A DNA stretch of 64,000 nt from a gamma proteobacterium HTCC2207 (GTDB taxonomy: Bacteria; Pseudomonadota; Gammaproteobacteria; Pseudomonadales; Porticoccaceae), in assembly GCA_905182265.1 (NCBI GenBank), contig CAJJAO010000006.1:1-64000 (forward strand). Direction: 5' to 3'. Of the stretch, positions 50,380-59,455 are shown one piece after another; the stretch's first letter is position 1, and each line of letters opens with the position of its first letter. The notes beneath the pieces were generated by a model, which did no database searches, was not told the DNA's origin, and was given only the letters and a program-made list of their open reading frames with translations. Position numbers and translations under genes: made by a program.

Positions 50380-50427
50380 CCTTCTCGCTGTTCTAAAAAG
50401 CTCTAGCCCTCTTGCTGTTCTAATAAG
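50374..50427. repeat. 27-bp tandem duplication (24/27 identical) over the convergent aroE / gamma-CA stops
   Basis: CTCTAGCCTTCTCGCTGTTCTAAAAAG | CTCTAGCCCTCTTGCTGTTCTAATAAG. Confidence 0.95.
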
Positions 50428-50951
50428 TACTGGTCTTTGAGCTTGACGTAATTGGCCGGCGAGTAGGTAAAAAAGGTTTTTTCGCTGTCGGTTAGAGGCC
50501 GCATCTGTTTGCAGGGGTTGCCCACATAAACAAAGCCGCTTTCCAGGGTCTTTCCGGGCGGTACCATGCAGCCGGCACCAATAATCACCTCGTCATGCAC
50601 CACTGCGCCATCATTAACAATGGCGCCATTGCCCACCAAAATCCGATTACCTAGAGTACAGCCGTGAAGCACAGCGCGGTGGCCGATCACCACATCATCG
50701 CCAATAACTAGAGGCCAGCCCTTGGGATTGAAGTCCGAGGCATGGGTTATATGCAGTACCGCGTTGTCCTGAACATTTGAGCGAGCGCCCACCGCGATAC
50801 TATGCATGTCGCCGCGAATAACGGCACCCGGCCACACCGAAGCATCATCACCGAGGGTGACATCGCCAATCACGGTAGCGGCGGGATCAACATACACTCG
50901 TTGACCTAGTTTTGGCGAAATGCCGCGATGGGAGCGAATAGAGTGATCCAT
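50403..50951 (-). CDS. gamma carbonic anhydrase family protein
   Basis: Hexapeptide repeats; GDVTLGDDASVWPGAVIRGDMHSIAVGARSNVQDNAVLH. Confidence 0.92.
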   Translation of the reverse strand: MDHSIRSHRGISPKLGQRVYVDPAATVIGDVTLGDDASVWPGAVIRGDMHSIAVGARSNVQDNAVLHITHASDFNPKGWPLVIGDDVVIGHRAVLHGCTLGNRILVGNGAIVNDGAVVHDEVIIGAGCMVPPGKTLESGFVYVGNPCKQMRPLTDSEKTFFTYSPANYVKLKDQYLLEQQEG

Positions 50952-50999
50952 AAAGATTGATGTCCGATATAATAAGGATCCTATTGTGGTGAACTATTC

Positions 51000-51242
51000 A
51001 TGGCTTTTACAACTAAAAAACAATTTATTGCAGGTGTTACCTGCCCCAAGTGCGCGCTGATGGATAAGATTCAGGCCTTTACAGAGGACGGCGTCAATTA
51101 CAGAGAGTGCGTTAGCTGTGGGTTTAAAGACGAGATGAGACTGTCATCCACCCCGCGAGAGCTCGAGACAAGGGTCAATACAGACGAGGAAGAGATTGCC
51201 AATCAGACGCAAACCGTTCGGCTAGTCGACCCGCAAGGCTAG
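51000..51242 (+). CDS. YheV-family putative zinc ribbon protein
   Basis: FIAGVTCPKCALMDKIQAF...YRECVSCGF, two CxxC motifs. Confidence 0.85.
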   Translation: MAFTTKKQFIAGVTCPKCALMDKIQAFTEDGVNYRECVSCGFKDEMRLSSTPRELETRVNTDEEEIANQTQTVRLVDPQG

Positions 51243-51288
51243 TTGATTCGCAAAGCTAGTTGACTTGAAAGCCTAGTTAACCCAAAAG
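51221..51288. repeat. four degenerate tandem copies of a 17-bp unit over the yheV-like stop codon
   Basis: GCTAGTCGACCCGCAAG|GCTAGTTGATTCGCAAA|GCTAGTTGACTTGAAAG|CCTAGTTAACCCAAAAG. Confidence 0.88.
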
Positions 51289-51315
51289 CTCGCTCACCCA
51301 ACCCAAAGCCCCAAC

Positions 51316-51375
51316 AGAGCCGCTCCCGTAACGTCAGCGCCCCTCCTGTAACAAAAGCCTCGCTCGCGTAAATTC
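51316..51375. repeat. three degenerate tandem copies of a 20-bp unit
   Basis: AGAGCCGCTCCCGTAACGTC|AGCGCCCCTCCTGTAACAAA|AGCCTCGCTCGCGTAAATTC. Confidence 0.65.
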
Positions 51376-52003
51376 AGTGCAGACGCACTCGGCTATTTTG
51401 ACTCTTAAAGAGTAGGCGAATATTGGAGCTGTCGGTCAAGCAAGGGAAGCGAGCGATGGGGTCATTACTCAGCTTGCTGGCATAAGCCTCTAGTTTTTGC
51501 TGCACCAGTTCATCATTTTTTATCGCTAAGAGCAGTTTATCGTTGAGCAGCTGAATGGCACCGTCAATTTGATTGGCAAAAGGCTCGCCGATAATATGAT
51601 GCACAATTAAGTTAGAACGAGTCATATCCACCGGTATCACCGGGCAATTATAGTTGGCGCTCAGCACATCATTCAGTTCTTCAAGCAGCCGATGGGCTAG
51701 ATAGGCCTGATACATATGAGCCTCTAAAGTCTCTTCACTCGACACTACCGTGACGGGCACATCGAGAAACTCTTTGGCGGTTGTTACTTGGCGTTCGATT
51801 TCGCCGCTAATGTTGGCCTTACGCAAAAAATCTTCAAAAGCTTGAGTAAATTCGGGTACCAGCTCCACATAGCGCTCTATAAAAGAGGCCAGCGCGGCAG
51901 TGCCGTCATTTTCGCGGAGATTAATGGAATGGTGCAGGTGCTTTACCCGCTCATTTAAATAAGCGACTAGGAACTCATTGGTCTGTGCCGAAAGTGCCAG
52001 CAT
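51374..52003 (-). CDS. hypothetical protein, 209 aa
   Basis: Long ORF without antisense competitor; no family recognised. Confidence 0.7.
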   Translation of the reverse strand: MLALSAQTNEFLVAYLNERVKHLHHSINLRENDGTAALASFIERYVELVPEFTQAFEDFLRKANISGEIERQVTTAKEFLDVPVTVVSSEETLEAHMYQAYLAHRLLEELNDVLSANYNCPVIPVDMTRSNLIVHHIIGEPFANQIDGAIQLLNDKLLLAIKNDELVQQKLEAYASKLSNDPIARFPCLTDSSNIRLLFKSQNSRVRLH

Positions 52004-52349
52004 AATTGGGCTCTCTGTACTCGTTATATCATCAATCGTTGTATCGTCAATATTGTCTGGTCTGTTAACTATTCGCAGCAGTATATTGATTGCCGACGGG
52101 CCTTACGCTCAAAGGCTTGTACAGTTAAATCTAGCAGGTTTTAGCCTCTGTGCCAGTAACTTTACGATTTATACCAGTGGGAATCTATTAATTACCGCAT
52201 AAACATTGATAATTTGATCGTTTTCTTGGTGGAGAAACGTACAGTCTTTTGCTACACTCGCGGCGCATTTTATAGCGCTCATTTAAATTGTTAGAGCGTC
52301 CATACAGAGGAAGAGCTTTAATTCCTAATTTACCACGGAGAAACAAGCG

Positions 52350-53495
52350 ATGTTGAAAAGAGCGCAAGCACTTTTCTTGGGACTGCTGGGCCCAGTTGTT
52401 GCATTAGCAACGGCTGGCAACGTTAGCGCGGAGAGCGCGACGCGGCAGCTCAATATGCCTCAGGGAGTGACCGAAGTCAGTCAAGCGGCCTACGATATTC
52501 ACATGATCATGATGTGGATTTGTACTGTAATCGGCGTAGCCGTATTTGGCTTTATGTTTTACGTCATGTACGCGCACCGCAAATCTCGCGGCGCAGTGGC
52601 GGCAAACTTCCATGAACATCATGTGGTTGAGCTTATCTGGACAATTGTTCCAGCGCTCATTCTCATCGTCATGGCTATTCCGGCGACCACCGCCCTGCTT
52701 AAGGTGTACGACACCGAAAACGCAGACATTGATATCAAGGTAACGGGCTATCAGTGGAAATGGCAATACGAATATATAGGTGAAGGCGTTAAGTTCATGA
52801 GTGAGCTGCGTACTTCTCAGGACGAAATCTACGGCCGCGCTCCGAAGGGTGAACATTACCTCCGCGAAGTGACACAGCCTCTGGTTATTCCGACTGGCAA
52901 GAAAGTTCGCTTCCTTATTACCGGCAACGACGTAATCCACAGCTGGTGGGTTCCCGACTTTGGCGTTAAGCGCGATGCAGTTCCAGGCCTGTTTACTGCC
53001 GCTTGGGCAAAAACAGACATCCCGGGCACCTACGTCGGCGAATGTACCGAGCTTTGCGGTATTGGCCACGCCTTTATGCCAGTTGTTGTCGAAGTGAAAC
53101 CAGAAGCTGAATACAACGAATGGCTGGCTGCTAAGAAAGAAGAAGCCGCTGTTTACGCATCGACTATCGGCAAAGAGTGGACTTTCGACGAGCTAATGGT
53201 TCGCGGTGAAGAAGTTTACGAACGCTCCTGTGCCGGCTGTCACCAGTCGGACGGTAAGGGTATCGCTGGAGTATTCCCAGCACTAAAAGATAGCCCGATT
53301 GCACTGGGGGCCAAAGAAGGCCACATCGCCGTTCTTATTAATGGCGTACCAGGTACTTCAATGCAGTCATTTGCTGATCAGCTATCTGAAGTTGATATTG
53401 CAGCGGTCGTGCATTACGAGCGCAACGCATGGGACAACAATGTTGGCGATCTAACACAGCCAATTGATGTTCTTAATTACAAACAAGGCCAATAG
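52350..53495 (+). CDS. coxB: cytochrome c oxidase subunit II with C-terminal cytochrome c domain
   Basis: CuA motif CTELCGIGHAFM; heme c motif CAGCH. Confidence 0.97.
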   Translation: MLKRAQALFLGLLGPVVALATAGNVSAESATRQLNMPQGVTEVSQAAYDIHMIMMWICTVIGVAVFGFMFYVMYAHRKSRGAVAANFHEHHVVELIWTIVPALILIVMAIPATTALLKVYDTENADIDIKVTGYQWKWQYEYIGEGVKFMSELRTSQDEIYGRAPKGEHYLREVTQPLVIPTGKKVRFLITGNDVIHSWWVPDFGVKRDAVPGLFTAAWAKTDIPGTYVGECTELCGIGHAFMPVVVEVKPEAEYNEWLAAKKEEAAVYASTIGKEWTFDELMVRGEEVYERSCAGCHQSDGKGIAGVFPALKDSPIALGAKEGHIAVLINGVPGTSMQSFADQLSEVDIAAVVHYERNAWDNNVGDLTQPIDVLNYKQGQ

Positions 53496-53508
53496 GGGAG
53501 TTTTTGAT

Positions 53509-55083
53509 ATGGCACATGGTCCCGCAACACTCGCTGACGGCTGGTTAAAATATATTAGCCGTTGGGTCTTTACTACAAACCATAAAGACATTGGCACACT
53601 GTACCTCTGGTTCAGTTTCGCTATGTTTATTATGGGCGGTGCTTTTGCGATGGTTATCCGCGCAGAGCTCTTCCAGCCAGGCATGCAGTTAATCAAGCCT
53701 GAGTTCTTCAATCAGATGACTACCATGCATGGTTTAGTCATGGTGTTTGGTGCAATTATGCCGGCCTTTGTTGGCCTAGCTAACTGGATGATTCCGATGA
53801 TGATCGGCGCGCCAGATATGGCATTGCCGCGCATGAACAACCTGAGCTTCTGGATTCTTCCGTTCGCATTTGCGATTTTGACTTCCACATTGTTTATGGA
53901 AGGCGGCGGTCCTAACTTTGGTTGGACATTCTACGCACCACTCTCCACCACCTATGCACCAGATACAGTGAACTACTTTATCTTTGGTGTGCATATCATG
54001 GGTGCATCTTCAATTATGGGCTCCATTAACATTATCGCTACGGTAATGAATATGCGCGCACCTGGCATGACCTACATGAAAATGCCAATGTTCGTATGGA
54101 CCTGGGTTATTACAGCCTTTTTGCTAGTGGCAGTAATGCCAGTATTGGCCGGCGCAGTAACTATGATGCTTATGGATATTAACTTCGGTACTAGCTTCTT
54201 CGATGCAGCTGGTGGCGGTGACCCGGTACTGTTCCAGCATATTTTCTGGTTCTTCGGTCACCCAGAGGTTTACATTATTATCCTGCCCGCCTTTGGTGTG
54301 GTCTCTCAGATTATTCCTACGTTCAGCCGCAAACCGCTGTTTGGTTATTCGTCAATGGTTTACGCCACTGCCGCGATCGCCTTCCTGTCGTTTGTTGTTT
54401 GGGCACACCACATGTTTACTGTAGGCATGCCAATCGCCGGTGAGCTGTACTTTATGTACGCCACTATGCTGATTGCAGTGCCAACAGGTGTGAAGGTCTT
54501 TAACTGGATCACTACCATGTACAGAGGCTCATTGACCTTTGAAACTCCAATGCTATTCAGCATCGCGTTTGTGATTCTGTTTACCTTTGGTGGCTTCACC
54601 GGAATGATGTTGTCGATTGCAGCGGCGGATATGCAGTATCACGATACCTACTTTGTTGTAGCCCACTTCCATTACGTAATGGTTGCCGGTGCAGTATTTA
54701 GTGGTACCGCAGCAGTTTATTACTGGCTGCCAAAATGGTGCGGCAAGATGTATGACGAAACCATGGGTAAGCTCCAGTTTTGGATCGCCTTTATTGGTTT
54801 CAACATCACGTTTATGCCACAGCATTTCCTCGGTTTAGCAGGTATGCCACGTCGTTACGCTGATTACGGTCTGCAGTTTGCAGACTGGAACATGGTCTCA
54901 AGCATCGGTGCATTTATGTACGGTGGTGCGCAGATTTTGTTCCTGTATAACGTCATCCGCACGATCGGCTGGGGCAAGCCCACAAATGATCCGCAGGTTT
55001 GGGAAGGTGCAGAAGGTCTGGAGTGGACATTGCCTACACCAGCGCCGTACCACACGTTCGCTACTCCACCAAAGTTAAAGTAA
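53509..55083 (+). CDS. coxA: cytochrome c oxidase subunit I
   Basis: WVFTTNHKDIGTLYLWFSF; FWFFGHPEVYIIILPAFG; ATG at 53509. Confidence 0.98.
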   Translation: MAHGPATLADGWLKYISRWVFTTNHKDIGTLYLWFSFAMFIMGGAFAMVIRAELFQPGMQLIKPEFFNQMTTMHGLVMVFGAIMPAFVGLANWMIPMMIGAPDMALPRMNNLSFWILPFAFAILTSTLFMEGGGPNFGWTFYAPLSTTYAPDTVNYFIFGVHIMGASSIMGSINIIATVMNMRAPGMTYMKMPMFVWTWVITAFLLVAVMPVLAGAVTMMLMDINFGTSFFDAAGGGDPVLFQHIFWFFGHPEVYIIILPAFGVVSQIIPTFSRKPLFGYSSMVYATAAIAFLSFVVWAHHMFTVGMPIAGELYFMYATMLIAVPTGVKVFNWITTMYRGSLTFETPMLFSIAFVILFTFGGFTGMMLSIAAADMQYHDTYFVVAHFHYVMVAGAVFSGTAAVYYWLPKWCGKMYDETMGKLQFWIAFIGFNITFMPQHFLGLAGMPRRYADYGLQFADWNMVSSIGAFMYGGAQILFLYNVIRTIGWGKPTNDPQVWEGAEGLEWTLPTPAPYHTFATPPKLK

Positions 55084-55097
55084 GAGGCACAATAAGT

Positions 55098-55652
55098 ATG
55101 TCGGCGCATCCTAGTAATCGCTCGCTACTGGTCAAGTTGACCGCGTTAGCCGCCGCTATGTTTATGTTTGCAATCTTTGTGTTGCCGCCGCTCTATGATC
55201 TGTTTTGTGAGATCACGGGGATTGGCGGCAAGACAGAAGGCGCTTACACGGCAGTTGCAGTAGAAGTAGATACATCCAGAAATATTGAAGTGCAGTTTGT
55301 TGCGACCAATAACGCCACCATGCCCTGGGATTTTTACCCCATCGAAGAGCGAGTGATCGTTCATCCGGGCGAGTCTCGAGAAGTGGCGTTTTATGCTCAC
55401 AACAGAACAGGGCAAGACATGCTGGGCCAAGCCATTCCCAATGTGCTGCCTAACAATGCTGCAGATTACTTCCATAAAACGGAATGTTTTTGCTTTAACA
55501 ACCAACCCTTAGCGGCAGGCGAAACAGCCGAGCTAGCGTTGGTGTTTATTATAGATCCAGATCTACCGGCCAGTGTGAATACAGTAACCCTGTCCTACAC
55601 AATGTTTGATATAACAGACCGCACCAATGTGCAGGTCTCACAAGTACAGTAA
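55098..55652 (+). CDS. ctaG: cytochrome c oxidase assembly protein CtaG/Cox11
   Basis: YFHKTECFCFNNQPLAAGE; ATG at 55098. Confidence 0.95.
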   Translation: MSAHPSNRSLLVKLTALAAAMFMFAIFVLPPLYDLFCEITGIGGKTEGAYTAVAVEVDTSRNIEVQFVATNNATMPWDFYPIEERVIVHPGESREVAFYAHNRTGQDMLGQAIPNVLPNNAADYFHKTECFCFNNQPLAAGETAELALVFIIDPDLPASVNTVTLSYTMFDITDRTNVQVSQVQ

Positions 55653-55665
55653 ACGGAGAGAAACG

Positions 55666-56610
55666 ATGTCAACAGAAAGTACTTATTACGTACCCGACCA
55701 GAGCAAACTGCCGATAATCGCGGCAACTGGCATGGGTGTAATGGCTTATGGTGCTGCCTCATGGGTTCTAGAGGGTGGTACTGCCACCATCTTCCTGCTG
55801 GGCTCACTGCTTATGGCTGGCGTTTTGTACAAATGGTGGAGCATCGTCATTGACGAAAATATGCGCGGTCTCGCCAGCCCACAGCTCAAGCATTCTTATG
55901 TCTTGGGTATGCTGTGGTTTATCTTCTCTGAAGTGATGTTCTTTGCCTGCTTCTTTGGCGCCCTCTTCTATGTTCGCGTCTTAGTGAATTCCTGGATTGG
56001 CGGCGAAGCTGCTGTCGGCTGGTTCGATGACACCCCAACAGACGCAGCGGCTGCTAATGCTGTGCACCTATGGCCTGGCTACGAGACTGCATGGCCACCA
56101 ATGATCACTCCAGATCAGGCTGTTAATGGCGACGCCGCTCAGTTTAAGGGCCCAGACCAGAACATGAGCTTCCCAGGTTGGGACCGTATTCTGCATTGGT
56201 TACCGTTGTGGAACACGTTGGTTCTAATTACTTCAAGCTTCACAGTGCATATTGCGCACACGGCATTGAAAGACGATAACCGCAAAAAGTTTAATATTTG
56301 GTTAGGTATTACCGTTGCCCTAGGTATTTTCTTCCTGTTCTTGCAGGTCGAAGAATATATCGAAGCCTACGTGCACATGGGTCTGACTCTTGAGTCGGGA
56401 ATCTATGGCACTACGTTCTTTATGCTCACCGGTTTCCACGGCATGCACGTTACTCTGGGTACCGTGATGCTGTTGATTCAATGGATACGCGGACTAAAAG
56501 GCCACTTTACCCATGATGATCAGTTTGGTTTTGAAGCTGCTTCTTGGTACTGGCACTTTGTAGACGTGGTTTGGGTAGGCTTGTTCCTGTTTGTTTACGT
56601 ACTTGCGTAA
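55666..56610 (+). CDS. coxC: cytochrome c oxidase subunit III
   Basis: GFHGMHVTLGTVML; WYWHFVDVVWVGLFLFVY; ATG at 55666. Confidence 0.97.
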   Translation: MSTESTYYVPDQSKLPIIAATGMGVMAYGAASWVLEGGTATIFLLGSLLMAGVLYKWWSIVIDENMRGLASPQLKHSYVLGMLWFIFSEVMFFACFFGALFYVRVLVNSWIGGEAAVGWFDDTPTDAAAANAVHLWPGYETAWPPMITPDQAVNGDAAQFKGPDQNMSFPGWDRILHWLPLWNTLVLITSSFTVHIAHTALKDDNRKKFNIWLGITVALGIFFLFLQVEEYIEAYVHMGLTLESGIYGTTFFMLTGFHGMHVTLGTVMLLIQWIRGLKGHFTHDDQFGFEAASWYWHFVDVVWVGLFLFVYVLA

Positions 56611-56630
56611 GTAACAGCAGAGTTACCGAA

Positions 56631-56656
56631 GCGGCCAGGTATTCCCTGGCCGTTTT
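56631..56656. terminator. putative terminator after coxC
   Basis: GGCCAGG-TATTC-CCTGGCC then GTTTTC. Confidence 0.65.
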
Positions 56657-56674
56657 CATCTCTGGCTTAAAGTA

Positions 56675-56983
56675 TTACTGCTTTGGCGGAGCCTGAATTG
56701 GATAAGGTGTTGTGGCCTCTGGATGTAGCTGACGATCCCAGGGTGCTTTACTGCTAAGCTGCCCGGTATAAGCGCCGAAGATAACAGTTCCGATTAGAAG
56801 GCCGGCAAGCGTGATACGCAGACCTAGAGCGAACAGCAAGCGGCGTTTTGAGTTGCCTAGGTCTTTCACCAGAAAGCGCAGGCCGCTAAATAGGCTGATC
56901 ACTACGGCGATAAACAGTACAACAATAATAGTCTTTAATAGCATGGTATTAACCGCTCTTGAGAAAGGTTGGAATTTAAACAC
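56675..56983 (-). CDS. twin-TM small protein (DUF2909-like)
   Basis: MLLKTIIVVLFIAVVISLFSGLRFLVKD; same neighbourhood as in Pseudomonas cox clusters. Confidence 0.75.
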   Translation of the reverse strand: MFKFQPFSRAVNTMLLKTIIVVLFIAVVISLFSGLRFLVKDLGNSKRRLLFALGLRITLAGLLIGTVIFGAYTGQLSSKAPWDRQLHPEATTPYPIQAPPKQ

Positions 56984-56985
56984 AG

Positions 56986-57771
56986 ATGACCACTGAGCCC
57001 CAATTATCTACGCAGGGATTTACCTGGCAGCCCAATAAAAAAATATTGTTGCTGAGCTTTTGCCTGTTTCCGCTTTTGGTCACCTTGGGATTCTGGCAAT
57101 TAGATCGGGCTGACGAAAAGCAGCGTATTGTTAATCAGTACAATGCGAACCAGCAGGCCGCACCGGCGACCGTAATCGATCTGTCCAGGGCCACAAATTT
57201 GGGCATTGCTCAAAATTTACAATATCGCAGCGCATGGTTGGTGGGCGAGTTGGACTCAAGCCGCGAGATCATCCTCGACAACCGTGTTAAAAACGGTCGT
57301 CCTGGCTACGAAATATTGCAAGCTCTCACCGTTATTGGGCTAGAGCAAAAGGTGTTGGTCAACCGAGGTTGGGTGCCGGCTTCACTAGATCGCAGAGAGC
57401 TTCCTGAGATAGAGCCTGTAATGGGTTCGGTTCAGCTGCGCGGATCCCTTTACCAGACACTAGGTGGTTATCGCCTCGACGACGGTATAGGCCGAGTCAG
57501 TGCATGGCCAGCCCGAGTAGGCTGGGTATCAGCCGAGCGTGCAGAGCTGTTATTTGGTGAAACCTTTTTCCCCTATCAGCTGCGCCTCGATCAAGACAGT
57601 GTGGGTGCACTACAAACAGGCTGGGCTACAGTATCTGTAATGCCAGCCAAACACACAGGCTATGCGGTGCAATGGTTTGCCATGGCATTTGTATTATTAA
57701 TCATGACAGTGATTGCCAACTCGAATTTACCAGAGCTTTCAAAAAGAAGCTCAGCAAAAAGGCGCTCTTAA
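56986..57771 (+). CDS. SURF1 family protein
   Basis: LGFWQLDRADEK; ILDNRVKNGRPGYEIL; VLVNRGWVP. Confidence 0.92.
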   Translation: MTTEPQLSTQGFTWQPNKKILLLSFCLFPLLVTLGFWQLDRADEKQRIVNQYNANQQAAPATVIDLSRATNLGIAQNLQYRSAWLVGELDSSREIILDNRVKNGRPGYEILQALTVIGLEQKVLVNRGWVPASLDRRELPEIEPVMGSVQLRGSLYQTLGGYRLDDGIGRVSAWPARVGWVSAERAELLFGETFFPYQLRLDQDSVGALQTGWATVSVMPAKHTGYAVQWFAMAFVLLIMTVIANSNLPELSKRSSAKRRS

Positions 57772-57809
57772 AAAAAGCCCAGCAAAAAGCAGCTCAAAAA
57801 AGCGTCGAG
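57741..57809. repeat. about five degenerate A-rich tandem units (about AAAAAGCNGCTCA) over the SURF1 stop codon
   Basis: AAAAAGAAGCTCAGC|AAAAAGGCGCTCTTA|AAAAAAGCCCAGC|AAAAAGCAGCTCA|AAAAAGCGTCGAG. Confidence 0.75.
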
Positions 57810-57844
57810 AAACTAGCTCAGACCCTGAACAATAGGACCAAATA

Positions 57845-58462
57845 ATGACTGAAACGACAGAGATAACCGCCAAGCAACGAAGCTTCCAGTATCAAATCTG
57901 GCTAATGCTGATTATTGTTTTCGGTGTGATACTAGCTGGCTTCTTAATGGTACCGAAAACCGAAGAGCAGCGATTAGCCATGATGGAGCGCCTAGGCACT
58001 ACTAACCAGGGCGATATCGTCAGCCCGACGGTCGACCTGAGCTCATTACTAGATTCAATCCCTCAAGACGAAGCGGCTAAGTGGAAAGTAGTCGTTGCTG
58101 GGGGTGAAGGCTGTGACCAAGGCTGTCAGGACGTTTTGGTCAACAGTCGTCAGATTCATATGCTGTTGGGTAAATCCAGCCTGCGCCTTGAACGTGTTTA
58201 CCTGCCCGACTCAACTAATCTAGAGTTGCTTGAACTTGAAGAGCTGCAGGCCGCTCACCCCTATTTGATTATTAACCCCGTAGACTCTGCCGACTTGAGC
58301 GCATTGTTACAGGGTAGCTCCGCAGAATGGGATATGGCCGACACCAGATATTTCGTGGTCACCCCAGACTATCAGGCCGTTTTATACTACACCCAGCAAC
58401 ATGATGGTGCCGGTCTGCTAGACGACCTAAAACATCTGTTAAAATACTCACCAAACCGATAA
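57845..58462 (+). CDS. hypothetical membrane-anchored protein of the cox cluster
   Basis: One N-terminal TM; EGCDQGCQDVLVNSRQIHMLLGK, possibly thioredoxin-like; between SURF1 and ctaB. Confidence 0.8.
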   Translation: MTETTEITAKQRSFQYQIWLMLIIVFGVILAGFLMVPKTEEQRLAMMERLGTTNQGDIVSPTVDLSSLLDSIPQDEAAKWKVVVAGGEGCDQGCQDVLVNSRQIHMLLGKSSLRLERVYLPDSTNLELLELEELQAAHPYLIINPVDSADLSALLQGSSAEWDMADTRYFVVTPDYQAVLYYTQQHDGAGLLDDLKHLLKYSPNR

Positions 58463-58494
58463 CAACAGCACTGAGCTATTTGGGATAAAACACC

Positions 58495-59394
58495 ATGTCG
58501 AACGTTGAAACGACCATCGCAGTAACTTGGCGCGACTATTTAGAGCTTTGTAAGCCTAATGTAGTCGCCCTAATGATACTGACCTCAGTGATCGGTATGT
58601 TGCTGTCGACAACCGCATCAATCCCAATGCAAATATTAATCTTTGGTAATCTGGGTATCGCGCTCTGCGCGGGCTCTGCCGCTGCGGTCAATCATATTGT
58701 CGATCGCAATGTCGATGACAAAATGGCCCGCACCGCCAGTCGCCCTATCGCCCAGGGCCGCCTAGACCCTAAGCAAGCCGTTATCTTTGCCATGGTCACC
58801 GGTCTTGCGGGCATGGCTATCCTAATTGTTTTTACTAACGTTCTGACTGCTTGGCTTACGCTGGCTTCATCCGTTGGTTATGCCTTTGTTTACACAATGT
58901 TTCTCAAGCGCGCTACACCCCAGAATATTGTCATTGGTGGTTTGGCCGGCGCAGCACCCCCGCTACTAGGCTGGGTGGCCGTCACTGGTGAGATACACCA
59001 CAATGCTTTGCTTTTAGTGCTCATTATTTTTGCTTGGACACCGCCCCACTTTTGGGCACTGGCCATACACCGTAAAGAAGAATACGCCAAGGCAGATATC
59101 CCCATGTTGCCTGTGACCCACGGCGAGCGATACACCAAGATTAATATCTTGCTGTACACCGTGATGCTGATTGTGGTCACCACCCTGCCCTACTTAACCG
59201 GTATGTTTGGCTGGTTGTATCTGGCGGGTTCGTTGCTACTCGGCGGGCGCTTTCTCTACTGGGGAATCGTTATGTGGTTCGACAAAGACAGCGGCATGAA
59301 GACCTTTAGATTTTCGATTGTTTATCTGATGGTGCTGTTCGCTCTGATGCTGGTCGATCACTACCTGATCGAAACCGCACTCTATATAGCGTAA
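58495..59394 (+). CDS. cyoE: protoheme IX farnesyltransferase (heme O synthase)
   Basis: AAAVNHIVDRNVDDKMARTASRP; FAWTPPHFWALA. Confidence 0.97.
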   Translation: MSNVETTIAVTWRDYLELCKPNVVALMILTSVIGMLLSTTASIPMQILIFGNLGIALCAGSAAAVNHIVDRNVDDKMARTASRPIAQGRLDPKQAVIFAMVTGLAGMAILIVFTNVLTAWLTLASSVGYAFVYTMFLKRATPQNIVIGGLAGAAPPLLGWVAVTGEIHHNALLLVLIIFAWTPPHFWALAIHRKEEYAKADIPMLPVTHGERYTKINILLYTVMLIVVTTLPYLTGMFGWLYLAGSLLLGGRFLYWGIVMWFDKDSGMKTFRFSIVYLMVLFALMLVDHYLIETALYIA

Positions 59395-59455
59395 CGCCGC
59401 TACTGAAACCTAGATTTTCTGGCGATTATTAGACACAACTCACAGGACAGACCCC

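Noticed and set aside
51978-52202. 74-aa plus-strand ORF before coxB
   Set aside because: No recognisable RBS or family; partly antisense to the 51374-52003 ORF and lies in the likely promoter region.
52404-53069. 221-aa minus-strand ORF
   Set aside because: Antisense to coxB with its CuA motif; shadow ORF.
55146-55505. 119-aa minus-strand ORF
   Set aside because: Antisense to ctaG; no support.
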